The notes: generated from the letters alone by a model not told the origin. 64,000 nucleotides of DNA from Clostridia bacterium (GCA_012840485.1 DULG01000054.1:54509-118508), one strand, 5' to 3'. Positions 1 to 8,491 are shown, counted from the stretch's first letter. Made by a program: numbers and translations.

Positions 1-1368
1 TTTATATATTACGATAATCTTTCTTACAAAGAGGTTAAGCAAGCTTTACAGGAGTTTATATTTAACATAAATGTTCCAACTAGAGTGGGATTTCAAACTC
101 CTTTTACAAACATAACTATGGACCTTGTGGTACCGGAGATTATGGCAGATGAACCTGTTATAATTGGTGGTCAATTGATGGATAAAACATATAAAGAATT
201 TCAAAAAGAAATGGACATGTTAAATATAGCATTTGCAGAAGTTATGATGGAAGGGGATGCCAGCGGGAGGATATTTACTTTTCCAATACCCACTTATAAT
301 ATAACTAAAAATTTTGACTGGAATAGTCCTGTCATAAATAAAATAATGGAAATGACTGCGAAGTATGGTTTACCCTATTTTAGCAATTTTGTAAATAGTG
401 ATTTAGATCCAAATGATGTGCGTAGTATGTGCTGTCGGTTGAGGTTGGACAACAGAGAATTAAGAAAGCGTGGGGGAGGGCTTTTTGGAGCGAACCCTCT
501 TACAGGTTCAATAGGGGTTGTAACAATAAATATGCCAAGAATTGGATATTTATCTAAATCAAAAGAAGAGTTTTTCCAAAGGTTAGAAAGGCTTATGGAT
601 ATTGCAAAAACAAGCCTTGAAATAAAGAGAGAAATTTTAGAGAAAATGACTGAAATGGGATTGTATCCTTATTCAAAATTTTACTTAAGAGATATAAAAA
701 AGAGATTTGGATTTTACTGGCAAAACCATTTTAACACGATAGGACTCATTGGAATGAATGAAGCACTATTAAATTTCATGGGAGTAAGTATAGCCAGTGA
801 AGAGGGAAGGAAATTTGCAGTTGAAGTATTAGATTTTATGAGGCATAAATTAGAACAATATCAATTAGAATTTAATTTCATGTACAATTTAGAAGCCTCC
901 CCTGCAGAAGGAGCTTCCTATAGATTGGCTAAAAAAGATAAAGAATTATTCCCCGATATAATAACTGCAGGTAGCGATGTGCCTTACTATACAAATTCAA
1001 CACAGCTTCCTGTAGACTTTACGGAAGATATATTTACTGCTTTAGACTTACAAGAAAAGTTACAAACAAAATACACAGGAGGTACAGTATTTCACGGATT
1101 TATTGGAGAGAGTATAAATGATGTTACTACCTGCAAAGCTCTAGTTAAAAAAATAGCTTATAATTATAGAATTCCTTATTACACTATAACTCCAACTTTT
1201 TCAATCTGTGAAGACCATGGGTATATTTCTGGGGAACATTTTGAATGTCCTTACTGTGGGAAAGAATGTGAGGTTTACAGCCGCGTAGTTGGATATTATA
1301 GGCCAGTAAAGAATTGGAATGAGGGGAAGAAAAAAGAGTTTAAAGACAGAAAGGAATTTGTTGTATGA
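1..1368 (+). CDS. nrdD: Anaerobic ribonucleoside-triphosphate reductase (class III), C-terminal part
   Basis: Reduces ribonucleoside triphosphates to deoxyribonucleotides without oxygen, using a glycyl radical. The frame is open from the first base, so the N-terminus (with the ATP-cone in most relatives) lies before the window; about 455 residues are visible. The core motif VPTRVGFQTPFTNITMDL is clear near the start. Near the C-terminus are a zinc-binding cysteine set (C-EDHG, then CPYCGKEC) and the glycyl-radical loop RVVGYYRPV, whose second-position Gly is the radical site. The stop codon overlaps the start of nrdG, so the two are translationally coupled. Identification is from family motifs and context and is firm; the true start cannot be given. 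Confidence 0.96.
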   Translation, partial: FIYYDNLSYKEVKQALQEFIFNINVPTRVGFQTPFTNITMDLVVPEIMADEPVIIGGQLMDKTYKEFQKEMDMLNIAFAEVMMEGDASGRIFTFPIPTYNITKNFDWNSPVINKIMEMTAKYGLPYFSNFVNSDLDPNDVRSMCCRLRLDNRELRKRGGGLFGANPLTGSIGVVTINMPRIGYLSKSKEEFFQRLERLMDIAKTSLEIKREILEKMTEMGLYPYSKFYLRDIKKRFGFYWQNHFNTIGLIGMNEALLNFMGVSIASEEGRKFAVEVLDFMRHKLEQYQLEFNFMYNLEASPAEGASYRLAKKDKELFPDIITAGSDVPYYTNSTQLPVDFTEDIFTALDLQEKLQTKYTGGTVFHGFIGESINDVTTCKALVKKIAYNYRIPYYTITPTFSICEDHGYISGEHFECPYCGKECEVYSRVVGYYRPVKNWNEGKKKEFKDRKEFVV

Positions 1369-2051
1369 TGTACGATTTTATGCCTGTTTCTTTTGCTGAT
1401 TTCCCAGGGAAAATTGCAGCTACTGTTTTTGTAAGTGGCTGCAATTTTAAGTGTCCTTACTGCCATAACTCTTATTTAATTCAAATAAAGGAAGGTATAC
1501 GGAGTGAAAAAGAATTTTTTGATTACCTTAAAAAGAGACCAAATTTAATAGAGGGGGTGTGTATTACAGGCGGAGAGCCTACACTTTGGAAAGGGCTTAA
1601 AGATTTTGTAAAAAATATAAAGGACTTAAATTTTGAAGTTAAGCTTGACACTAATGGATCAAAGCCACAAGTGTTAGAAAATTTATTAGATGAAGGATTG
1701 CTCGATTATATAGCTATGGATATAAAAGCGCCAATAGAAAAATATGGCATATTTTTAAAAAACAAAAAAGATGTAGATAATGTTCAAAAAAGCGTAGAAA
1801 TAATTAAAAATTCTGATATAGATTACGAATTTAGAACTACTGTAAATGACAAACTACTTACTTTAGAAGATTTTAAATCTTTAGCTGATTGGATTTCTCC
1901 TGCAAAAAGGTATGTTTTACAGAGGTACAAGTATGCTGAAGGAGTATTAGATAAGGAGAAAAGTGGAATTCAAGATTGTGATATTAGCTTTCTAAAGAAA
2001 ATAAAAGAAAAACTGAATGGAAATTTTGGCGAAATATTAATAAGAGAATGA
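1365..2051 (+). CDS. nrdG: Anaerobic ribonucleotide reductase activating protein (radical SAM)
   Basis: Radical-SAM enzyme that uses a [4Fe-4S] cluster and S-adenosylmethionine to install the glycyl radical on NrdD. The cluster motif CNFKCPYC (CxxxCxxC) is at about residues 26-33, followed by the GGEPT motif that contacts SAM. At 228 residues it is of the longer NrdG type, the one beginning with a MPVSFADFPGK-like segment, rather than the short enterobacterial type. ATGATG at 1365-1370 gives two possible adjacent starts; the first overlaps the nrdD stop by four bases. A hairpin terminator follows directly, so nrdD-nrdG ends here. Confidence 0.94.
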   Translation: MMYDFMPVSFADFPGKIAATVFVSGCNFKCPYCHNSYLIQIKEGIRSEKEFFDYLKKRPNLIEGVCITGGEPTLWKGLKDFVKNIKDLNFEVKLDTNGSKPQVLENLLDEGLLDYIAMDIKAPIEKYGIFLKNKKDVDNVQKSVEIIKNSDIDYEFRTTVNDKLLTLEDFKSLADWISPAKRYVLQRYKYAEGVLDKEKSGIQDCDISFLKKIKEKLNGNFGEILIRE

Positions 2052-2078
2052 GAGAGGCACTTCTCTCTTTTTATTTTT
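2050..2078 (+). terminator. Rho-independent terminator of nrdDG
   Basis: GAGAGA (2050-2055) pairs with TCTCTC (2062-2067) around a short loop, followed by a T-rich run. It begins within the nrdG stop codon. Confidence 0.8.
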
Positions 2079-2098
2079 CGGAAAAATGAACTTGATAA

Positions 2099-2127
2099 TG
2101 GACATAAATTAAAAATGGATTTATAAT
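2099..2127 (+). promoter_or_regulatory. Probable sigma-A promoter for the PAS/GGDEF/HD-GYP gene
   Basis: TGGACA (2099-2104), a 17-base spacer, then a perfect TATAAT (2122-2127). A GGGAGAGAGGG ribosome site (2153-2163) follows before the ATG at 2170. Confidence 0.55.
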
Positions 2128-2169
2128 GTATTTAGAAACATTTGTTTTTCTAGGGAGAGAGGGAATAGG

Positions 2170-4974
2170 ATGGCTAGCAATATACATATTTCAATAAATT
2201 ACCAGATATTAATTTTGTTGATTTTAGCAATATTTTATTTATTAGTGCATAATGCAGGAAAGGAAAAATATATTCTATTTTGGGGAAGTGCATGGGGACT
2301 TGATTTAATAAGATACGCAATGGAATATGCAATAGAATATGGGGATATGCCTAATACATTTTTGATACAGGTGATAGTATATGGTTTGCTTGTAACAAGT
2401 TCTATATTGTTTACTTATGGCTTTCAATCTTTTTTTGAAGTAAATTTTTTGCAAAAGGGTTTATGGATTATTTCACTAAGTTTAGGGTGGTATGCAGTAA
2501 ATAAAATTTTAGGAAGCAGTAATTATATAGCTGTGATTCCAATGTATATTTTTTTAGGGGTTATGAGTATATTTTCTGGTACATTGATATTTAAAAATTT
2601 CAAATCCTCAAAAGTGATTTCTAGTTTAGTCATAGGAATATTACTTATTTTAATGGGCATTCGTGAGTGTGCTTATCCCATTATAAAACACTTTAATTTG
2701 ATGAATTATTTAGTTGACTTTGACCTTTTGTATTCCTTAAAAGTTATATTAGCGATTGCTTTACTGATGCATTTCTATGAAATTGCAAGCAATATATTAG
2801 CTATTATTTTTCACAAACAAGAAGAACTTATGAAATCTTTGAATAAAGAAAAAGAATGGCTTCGTGTTACATTAAAGAGCATTGGAGACGGAGTTATTGC
2901 TACGGATGTAAACGGCAATATAGAGTTTATGAATCCTGCTGCAGAAAAACTTACAGGGTATAAAGAAGAAGAAGTATTAGGTAAGAAAATTGATGAGGTT
3001 TTTAACATAATCAATGAAGATACAAAAGAGAAGGCAGAAATTCCAATAGAAAAAGTTTTAAAAACTGGTAATATTACAGGTCTTGCAAATCATACAGCTT
3101 TAATATCAAAAAATGGAGAGATTATATCAATTGCAGATTCTGCTTCTCCAATAAAAGATTCACAAGGTAATATTATTGGTACAGTTATGGTTTTTAGAGA
3201 TATAAGTGACAAAAGAAAATATGAAAAATTATTAAAGCAGTATGAATTTATTGTAGAGTCTTCAGAAGAAGGTATTGGGACTTTTGACTTTAATGGAATT
3301 ATCCAGACGTGGAATAAAGGGTGTGAAAAAATATACGGTTACAAGGCGGAAGAAATAATAGGTAATAGCATATATATGGTGATCCCTGATTTTGAAAGAG
3401 AAAAGATAAAAAACATTTTAGAAAAATTGTTAAAAGGAGAAGATGTAAAAAGTTATGAGGGAATAAGGGTTAGAAAAGATGGGAAACTCATAAATGTGTT
3501 GGTTTCAATTGCAGCTTTAAAAGATGAATTAGGAAAATACATTGGTGTATCTTTTATCTCTCACGATATTACAGAGAATAAAAAAACTGAACAAATTTTA
3601 AGAAGATATAAGCTTCTTTTTGACAATATAAATGACATAATTTTATTTGCAAGATATGAAGATGGTAAGATTATAGAGGTTAATAAAGCTGCAATAAAGG
3701 CTTATGGCTATGAAATGGAAGAACTTTTAAAGATGGATATTTTTGAGCTTTGTAATTGTGAGAAAGAGGAGTTGACTCAATTGTTAGATGGTGAAGATGA
3801 AAGAGGGGTTTTGCTGAACTTACAACATAAGAGAAAAGACGGTAGCAAGTTTTATGTGGAGGCCAATGTTGCAAGTGTTGAGTTTGAAAATGAAAAGCTT
3901 ATTATGACGATAATAAGAGATATAACAGAAAGGAAGTTAACGCAAGATAAGCTTGAACACTTGGGCACTCATGATATATTGACGGGGCTTTACAACAGGA
4001 ACTTTTTTGAAGAAAAAATGGCATTTATAGAGAAAAACAATGTCATACCCACAGGAATCATAATATGCGATGTAGACGGCCTAAAGCTTGTCAATGATAC
4101 GATGGGGCATAAGGCAGGAGACATGCTGTTAAAAACGGCGGCGGATGTACTGGGAAAATGTTTTAGAGGACAGGATATTATCGCTCGAATAGGAGGAGAT
4201 GAGTTTGCTGTAATACTGCCTAACGCTAACATTGAGATTGTAGAAAAAGCGGTTGATAGAATAAGAAAAATGGTTGAAAATAGTAAATTTGCTTTTGAAA
4301 AAGAAAACATACCTTTAAGTATGTCAATAGGCTATGCAGTGAAGAATAATAGTTTTAAAAAAATTGAGGAAGTTTTTAAAGAAGCAGATAATAACATGTA
4401 TAGAGAAAAGTTATTCCATAAAAGAAGCAGTTATAGAGAAGTATTAGATTCTATCTTAAAGATGTTTGAAATACGTCAGCCTAGGCTACAAAAGCATCTG
4501 AAGGCAGTCAAAGAAATTTTAGCAAACTTTGCTGAATATTTAAAACTTTCTCAAGTGCGGATAAAAAATTTAGAGCTTCTGGCTGAGTTTCATGATATTG
4601 GAATAATAGGAATTTCAGATAAAATACTAGATAAGGTGGACAACTTAAATGAAGAAGAAAAATTGGAATTTCAAAAACATTGTGAAATAGGCTATAGAAT
4701 TTCCATGTCTTCTCCTGATTTAGCTCACCTTGCGGATATGATTTTAATGCATCATGAATGGTGGAATGGACAAGGTTATCCACTTGCTGTAAAAGGCGAA
4801 GATATTCCTTACGAATGTAGAATTTTGGCTATAGTAGATGCTTACGTGCAGATGATAGATGAAGAATGGAAGGGGCTTTCTAAAGAGCAAGCGCTAAAAG
4901 AGATTGAAAAGATGGCGGGGATACAATTTGACCCTATTCTTGTTGAAAAGTTTTTAGCTTTTATGAAGGATTGA
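2170..4974 (+). CDS. Membrane sensor with three PAS domains, GGDEF and HD-GYP domains
   Basis: Putative cyclic-di-GMP turnover protein of 934 residues. Residues 1-220 are strongly hydrophobic with about seven predicted membrane spans. Three PAS domains follow (roughly 230-345, 350-468 and 478-592). The GGDEF domain has an intact GGDEF signature at 675-679 and an inhibitory-site RxxD (RGQD, 666-669) five residues upstream, so diguanylate cyclase activity with product feedback is likely. The C-terminal HD domain has H808-D809 and HHEWWNGQGYP near 860-871, but the usual HDIGK reads HDIGI, so the conserved lysine is replaced. Whether the phosphodiesterase half is active is therefore uncertain. 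It has its own promoter and appears monocistronic. Confidence 0.9.
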   Translation: MASNIHISINYQILILLILAIFYLLVHNAGKEKYILFWGSAWGLDLIRYAMEYAIEYGDMPNTFLIQVIVYGLLVTSSILFTYGFQSFFEVNFLQKGLWIISLSLGWYAVNKILGSSNYIAVIPMYIFLGVMSIFSGTLIFKNFKSSKVISSLVIGILLILMGIRECAYPIIKHFNLMNYLVDFDLLYSLKVILAIALLMHFYEIASNILAIIFHKQEELMKSLNKEKEWLRVTLKSIGDGVIATDVNGNIEFMNPAAEKLTGYKEEEVLGKKIDEVFNIINEDTKEKAEIPIEKVLKTGNITGLANHTALISKNGEIISIADSASPIKDSQGNIIGTVMVFRDISDKRKYEKLLKQYEFIVESSEEGIGTFDFNGIIQTWNKGCEKIYGYKAEEIIGNSIYMVIPDFEREKIKNILEKLLKGEDVKSYEGIRVRKDGKLINVLVSIAALKDELGKYIGVSFISHDITENKKTEQILRRYKLLFDNINDIILFARYEDGKIIEVNKAAIKAYGYEMEELLKMDIFELCNCEKEELTQLLDGEDERGVLLNLQHKRKDGSKFYVEANVASVEFENEKLIMTIIRDITERKLTQDKLEHLGTHDILTGLYNRNFFEEKMAFIEKNNVIPTGIIICDVDGLKLVNDTMGHKAGDMLLKTAADVLGKCFRGQDIIARIGGDEFAVILPNANIEIVEKAVDRIRKMVENSKFAFEKENIPLSMSIGYAVKNNSFKKIEEVFKEADNNMYREKLFHKRSSYREVLDSILKMFEIRQPRLQKHLKAVKEILANFAEYLKLSQVRIKNLELLAEFHDIGIIGISDKILDKVDNLNEEEKLEFQKHCEIGYRISMSSPDLAHLADMILMHHEWWNGQGYPLAVKGEDIPYECRILAIVDAYVQMIDEEWKGLSKEQALKEIEKMAGIQFDPILVEKFLAFMKD

Positions 4975-5041
4975 TATTTTTCTTTAAAAAGTATAAAATA
5001 TTAAAGTAATCGTCATTTATTAAACAATAGGGTGTGATAAA

Positions 5042-5398
5042 ATGCCAAGACCTCCAAAATGCAGATGGGTTAGAAGTGAACCAAATGTAACTCATTTTAA
5101 ACCAGTAGGTGTGCCTATGTCTATGTTAGATGAAGTTATACTAACAGTAGAGGAATTAGAGGCTATAAGGCTTAAGGATTTGGAAGGTTTAGAGCAAGAA
5201 GAATGTGCTGATATGATGAAGGTGTCGAGACCCACCTTTTTTAGAATAATCAATTCAGCTAGACAAAAAGTAGCGGATGCTTTAGTTAATGGTAAAGCGA
5301 TAAGAGTGGAAGGTGGAAATTACAGAGTTTATGAAGAAGAACAAAGAGGTCATAAAGGTATGCGCCATAGGCATGGACACTGGGGTGGAGAAGATTAA
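5042..5398 (+). CDS. DUF134 (UPF0251) predicted DNA-binding protein
   Basis: 118 residues beginning MPRPPKCRWV, the hallmark of the DUF134 family. A sigma-70-region-4-like helix-turn-helix lies at about residues 40-85 (VEELEAIRLKDLEGLEQEE, then a recognition-helix segment MKVSRPTFFRIINSARQK). The tail is rich in His and Gly, which could bind metal. Function is not established; in anaerobes these genes often lie near redox or metal genes, and here a metal-handling region follows within 1 kb. The start is supported by AGGGTGTG just upstream and by conservation of the N-terminus. Confidence 0.85.
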   Translation: MPRPPKCRWVRSEPNVTHFKPVGVPMSMLDEVILTVEELEAIRLKDLEGLEQEECADMMKVSRPTFFRIINSARQKVADALVNGKAIRVEGGNYRVYEEEQRGHKGMRHRHGHWGGED

Positions 5399-5422
5399 AA
5401 TTCTATTAAATTTTCATATATT

Positions 5423-5453
5423 TTTACAAAACCTTTCATATATATAGTATAAT
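5423..5453 (+). promoter_or_regulatory. Possible promoter of the dedA gene
   Basis: TTTACA (5423-5428) and TATAAT (5448-5453) with a long 19-base spacer. The -10 box overlaps the left arm of the 18-bp inverted repeat at 5432-5490. Confidence 0.45.
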
Positions 5454-5490
5454 TAATGCTGTGAATTAGAATTACTATATATATGAAAGG
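5432..5490. repeat. Perfect 18-bp inverted repeat flanking the dedA start region
   Basis: CCTTTCATATATATAGTA (5432-5449) is the exact reverse complement of TACTATATATATGAAAGG (5473-5490), with a 23-base spacer. The left arm overlaps the candidate -10 box and the right arm carries the GAAAGG ribosome site of the dedA gene. It could be a repressor operator or, if transcription begins further upstream, a hairpin that hides the ribosome site. Confidence 0.85.
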
Positions 5491-5499
5491 ATGGAGTAG

Positions 5500-6135
5500 A
5501 TGGACCTTATAAAAAACTTCATTGATATTGTATTGCATCTTGATAAGTATTTAGGCAGTGTTATTCAAACTTATGGTACATGGACTTACAGCATTTTGTT
5601 TTTTATTATTTTCTTTGAGACAGGCTTTGTGGTGACGCCTTTTTTGCCTGGAGATTCTCTTCTTTTTGCCGCAGGGACGTTTGCGGCAATTGGCAGTTTA
5701 AATGTATTTTATGTGATTATACTTTTGGCATCTGCTGCCATATTGGGAGATACGGTAAACTATCATATAGGGAAATTTGTCGGAGAAAAGATTTATGAAA
5801 GAGAAAATCTACGACTAATAAAAAGAGAGCATTTACTGGAAGCTCGCGACTTTTATGAAAAGTATGGTTCTATCACTATTGTTATAGGAAGGTTTATACC
5901 AATTATTAGAACTTTTGTACCCTTTGTAGCAGGGATTGGGGAAATGAGGTATTTTAAGTTTTTGTTTTACAATGCATTAGGAGGAACGCTGTGGGTTTTA
6001 CTTTTTACCTTAGGTGGGTACTATTTTGGGAATTTGCAAATAGTGAGAGACCATTTTGGATTGGTGACAATTGCGATAATTGTCATATCGTTAATACCCG
6101 CAATTATAAGCTTTTTAAAAAGGAGAAAACGTTGA
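5500..6135 (+). CDS. DedA-family membrane protein
   Basis: 211 residues with about five hydrophobic segments. It has the DedA/SNARE-associated hallmarks: [18 protein letters not shown] near residue 40, then the amphipathic [16 protein letters not shown] near residue 130. Family members are inner-membrane proteins tied to proton-motive force, lipid-carrier flipping and drug sensitivity; the exact substrate here is unknown. The start is set by GAAAGGATGG upstream, which lies inside a perfect inverted repeat. Followed after about 70 bases by a small HMA metallochaperone gene with its own promoter, so an operon is not implied. Confidence 0.88.
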   Translation: MDLIKNFIDIVLHLDKYLGSVIQTYGTWTYSILFFIIFFETGFVVTPFLPGDSLLFAAGTFAAIGSLNVFYVIILLASAAILGDTVNYHIGKFVGEKIYERENLRLIKREHLLEARDFYEKYGSITIVIGRFIPIIRTFVPFVAGIGEMRYFKFLFYNALGGTLWVLLFTLGGYYFGNLQIVRDHFGLVTIAIIVISLIPAIISFLKRRKR

Positions 6136-6147
6136 TGCAGGAAGTTT

Positions 6148-6177
6148 TTGATAAAATGTGTGCTGCTTCGATATAAT
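6148..6177 (+). promoter_or_regulatory. Promoter for the first HMA metallochaperone gene
   Basis: TTGATA (6148-6153), an 18-base spacer and TATAAT (6172-6177), 27 bases before the ATG at 6204. Confidence 0.55.
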
Positions 6178-6203
6178 ATTTATATAAAAGGGGAAGATGG
6201 ATT

Positions 6204-6428
6204 ATGGGCCTGTTTGGAACTAAAGGTGAGACTATCGTTATAAATGTTAAAGGAATGTCATGCAATCATTGCAAAATGTCTGTCGAAACTGCACTAAAGA
6301 AATTAAATGGGGTATCGAAAGCTGTTGTTGACCTTGACAAAGGTAATGTTACGGTAACATATGATCCTGCTAAAGTTTCTGTAGATGATATGAAAAAAGC
6401 AATTATTGATACAGGATATGAAGTGTAA
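6204..6428 (+). CDS. HMA-domain metallochaperone (CopZ-like), copy 1
   Basis: 74-residue cytosolic heavy-metal-binding protein consisting of a single HMA domain. The metal site is GMSCNHC (residues 17-23), and the fold ends with the usual DDMKKAIIDTGYEV. Family members carry Cu(I), or sometimes Zn, to P-type ATPases. It is 70 of 74 residues identical to the protein at 13621-13845, so one is a recent duplicate of the other. The short N-terminal MGLFGTKGET extension is shared by both copies. Which metal it binds cannot be read from the sequence; both copA and a cadA-type pump lie nearby. Confidence 0.88.
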   Translation: MGLFGTKGETIVINVKGMSCNHCKMSVETALKKLNGVSKAVVDLDKGNVTVTYDPAKVSVDDMKKAIIDTGYEV

Positions 6429-6515
6429 TACCTATTAAAAAATTTAAATGAAAGAAAAGCATTGAATGAGATATAAAGTTTATGAGTTTTTTAAAAAATA
6501 CATGAGAGTGTATAA

Positions 6516-6545
6516 AAAGACCCCGCATCAGGTGGGGTCTTTAAA
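6516..6545. terminator. Bidirectional terminator
   Basis: AAAGACCCC (6516-6524) pairs perfectly with GGGGTCTTT (6534-6542). It is preceded by A residues and followed by T then A residues, and sits between convergent genes. Confidence 0.75.
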
Positions 6546-6574
6546 AATAATAGAAATTATGGAAGACTTATGCA

Positions 6575-6806
6575 TTAAAATGTTTTAGCAACTTCCTGAG
6601 CTCGTTTGATTGCCTCTGACACTATTTTTTCTACATCTTCTCCTATTATATCCAGTCTTTCTGCTACAATAGTTTCTACTTCTTCAATTCCCATAAAGGC
6701 AAGTATTGCCTTTATATATCTGTTTGCCATTTCAAATTCTGAAAAAGGTCCATGAGTGTGCATCGTCATTTTTGAGATTTGCTTTAATATACAATAATTT
6801 ACTCAT
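6575..6806 (-). pseudogene. Remnant of an FMN-dependent NADH-azoreductase (azoR/acpD family)
   Basis: Two pieces of one azoreductase gene are fused with the middle missing. Reading from 6806 down, a good ribosome site (AAGGAG) precedes ATG and the typical N-terminus MSKLLYIKAN. After about 12-16 codons the frame changes. The piece ending at 6575 continues with the typical C-terminus (EFEMANRYIKAILAFMGIEE, then VAERLD). Intact family members are about 200 residues, so well over 100 codons have been lost and the two parts are in different frames. No functional product is expected. Confidence 0.75.
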
Positions 6807-6965
6807 ATTTAGTCTCCTTTCGTGCGAAAAATTTTTGGTTAAAAAATTGATTTTTGAGCACTTGAATATGTATGCTGAATAAAAATCTTTTGCTATGCTC
6901 TATATAAAATACCACAGAAAATGAATTGTCTACTGATTTATAATTATGTCGCTGGGCGTCTTTGA

Positions 6966-7207
6966 ACTGCTACAACTGCTATGGAAACTCTTAATCCTAA
7001 TGGAAGAATGTAGCACTTCGTTGTGGAGCAAATGTTGTAATGCCCAATGTGACAGAGGGAGAATGCAGAAAGTTGTACGCATTATATCCGGGAAAAATTT
7101 GTGTTGCTGATACTCCTGCTCATTGCTTTAGTTGTATAACTGCCAGGATAAAAAGTATTGGAAGAGTAGTTTCAGAAAGTTTTGGTTATAGAAAAAAGAG
7201 AGTGTAA
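6966..7207 (+). pseudogene. Remnant of [FeFe]-hydrogenase maturase HydE, C-terminal end
   Basis: The sequence reads as the C-terminal part of the radical-SAM maturase HydE, split by a frameshift. Positions 6966-7010 give TATTAMETLNPNGRM and end at TAG. From 7013 in another frame it continues ALRCGANVVMPNVTEGECRK and then LYALYPGKICVADTPAHC, ending at TAA 7205-7207. Upstream of 6966 the frame is closed by stops and the radical-SAM half is absent. The match rests on recalled HydE motifs; a database search would settle it. Confidence 0.7.
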
Positions 7208-7227
7208 AATCTGCACTCTCTTTTTTT
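7197..7227. terminator. Bidirectional terminator after the hydE remnant
   Basis: AGAGAGTG (7197-7204) pairs with CACTCTCT (7214-7221), followed by a run of T and preceded by a run of A. It therefore works for both the plus-strand remnant and the minus-strand gene ending at 7233. Confidence 0.85.
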
Positions 7228-7232
7228 ACAGA

Positions 7233-7409
7233 TTATTTTGCAGAGTAATAGCATCTTTTAGGAGACATTATTAAATCTTCTTTTTTTAATTCTTTAATAG
7301 CCTTTTCAACTTCTTTTTTGTCAAGGCCTGATTTTTCCACAATATCACTAGGACGCAGAGGCTCTGAAGATTCTCTTAAAGTTTTTAATACTATCTCTTT
7401 GGCATCCAT
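7233..7409 (-). CDS. Small winged-helix DNA-binding protein (58 aa)
   Basis: Short gene reading MDAKEIVLKTLRESSEPLRP at its start, with the pattern SDIVEKSGLDKKEVEKAIKE of a winged-helix domain and a strand-like tail ending KRCYYSAK. A strong ribosome site (AAGGAGG) lies seven to eight bases before the ATG, and a terminator follows. It resembles minimal MarR/ArsR-type DNA-binding proteins, but I cannot assign a family member or target. It lies within the metal-handling island between gene remnants. Confidence 0.72.
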   Translation of the reverse strand: MDAKEIVLKTLRESSEPLRPSDIVEKSGLDKKEVEKAIKELKKEDLIMSPKRCYYSAK

Positions 7410-7675
7410 TTTATTTTTCCTCCTTAATACACATTACAATTTTATATTGATTACGATTCCATTATAATATCAATTCTTATTTTTGACAAGAACTTCTAAA
7501 ATAATTTTTTAACGATAAAATTAAGATTTCACTGGCTTCCCCAACTACTGCTTTTGCAGCTTTTCAACAAAGGGTATAACTAAAGATTTAATTTATTATA
7601 CAAAAGGGGGTTATCAAAAATCTGTGATTATTGTCACTTATTATACTAAAAAAGGCAAATTATATACAAATACAG
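7410..7675. other. Intergenic region with no recognisable gene
   Basis: AT-rich DNA between the small winged-helix gene and the SHOCT genes. It presumably contains the promoter of the winged-helix gene near 7440-7490. Short open stretches on the minus strand near 7500-7570 may be decayed coding sequence, but I recognise no family. Confidence 0.4.
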
Positions 7676-7710
7676 CCCCCCTTTTCTGTATTCAGAAAAA
7701 TGGGGGGTTT
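7676..7710. terminator. G/C-capped hairpin at the end of the SHOCT genes
   Basis: CCCCCC (7676-7681) pairs with GGGGGG (7702-7707), extended by TTTTCTG against CAGAAAAA. The T-run after it is short on the plus strand and absent on the minus strand, so termination may be weak. Confidence 0.55.
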
Positions 7711-7728
7711 TCAATCTGATTATTTAGC

Positions 7729-8013
7729 TCACTTTTTTAAAGTTTTAGTTATTTCTATATACTCATCTAAGGTGATTTCACCGCGAGCGTACCTTAACTT
7801 GGCAATTTCTAATGCTTCATTATTAGGATCTGTATCGTGTTTTTTAAAAAAGTTAACATTTCTAATCTGTTTTACTAGCAAGTAAATTACTACGCCTATT
7901 AAAATTAAGAACAATATATTGGTAAGTCCACCACCGAACCAAGTTCCATAACCACAAGGATAATATCCTCCAAACCAACGACCTAAACCACCCATCATAT
8001 ATCCTCCAAACAT
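7729..8013 (-). CDS. SHOCT-domain small membrane protein 1
   Basis: 94 residues. The first 28 are very rich in Gly, Tyr and Trp (FGGYMMGGLGRWFGGYYPCG). A single membrane span follows (NILFLILIGVVIYLLV) with a basic segment after it. The C-terminus is a SHOCT domain (EALEIAKLRYARGEITLDEY). SHOCT domains are short oligomerisation modules at the ends of membrane or secreted proteins. It lies just downstream of a second SHOCT gene on the same strand, and a third is encoded with the divergent two-component system, suggesting a shared envelope-related role. Confidence 0.8.
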   Translation of the reverse strand: MFGGYMMGGLGRWFGGYYPCGYGTWFGGGLTNILFLILIGVVIYLLVKQIRNVNFFKKHDTDPNNEALEIAKLRYARGEITLDEYIEITKTLKK

Positions 8014-8044
8014 TATTTTCTCCTCCTCTCCAAATATTTATATT

Positions 8045-8242
8045 TTACAAAATGCTTTTTAATTTGTTATATTCTTCTACTGTAATTTCTCCCTTGGCTA
8101 AACGTATATCAAGTATTTTCTTTGCTTCATTCACTTGGCAATCTTTGTTTGCATTTAAATTATTAATTATTCTTTGCAGGTCACCTGTTTTGTACAAATA
8201 AAAGCCAATTGCCAAGATTAATATAAGACCCATACTTTTCAA
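8045..8242 (-). CDS. SHOCT-domain small membrane protein 2
   Basis: 65 residues: an N-terminal membrane span (MGLILILAIGFYLYKTG), a short linker, and a C-terminal SHOCT module (EAKKILDIRLAKGEITVEEY). A ribosome site (AAAGGAG) precedes the ATG. It is probably co-transcribed with the SHOCT gene ending at 7729, and is divergent from the response-regulator gene starting at 8492. Its molecular function is unknown. Confidence 0.78.
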   Translation of the reverse strand: MKSMGLILILAIGFYLYKTGDLQRIINNLNANKDCQVNEAKKILDIRLAKGEITVEEYNKLKSIL

Positions 8243-8382
8243 CTCCTTTCTATTTATCGAAAAATTGTTAACTTGCTTTCACCTTTATTTTAAAACTTAC
8301 TTTTGAAGAAAATATGAAGAGAAAAAAGATATAAACTGTTGGTAAATACAGCTTAATTAGAATGATTTCTAAAAATAGATGG

Positions 8383-8411
8383 TTAGATTTTCATAAGCCG
8401 TGATGTATAAT
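8383..8411 (+). promoter_or_regulatory. Candidate promoter of the two-component operon
   Basis: TTAGAT (8383-8388), a 17-base spacer and TATAAT (8406-8411). It is about 80 bases before the response-regulator start, in the 249-base divergent intergenic region. Confidence 0.4.
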
Positions 8412-8491
8412 ATATGAAGAAAGAAATTTATCAAGCTATTTTCATACATTATTCATAATTTTACAATAAAATGATAAAGGGTGGTTGAAAA

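Noticed and set aside
5991..6176. 61-residue frame overlapping the end of dedA
   Set aside because: It lies almost entirely in another frame of dedA and has no family features.
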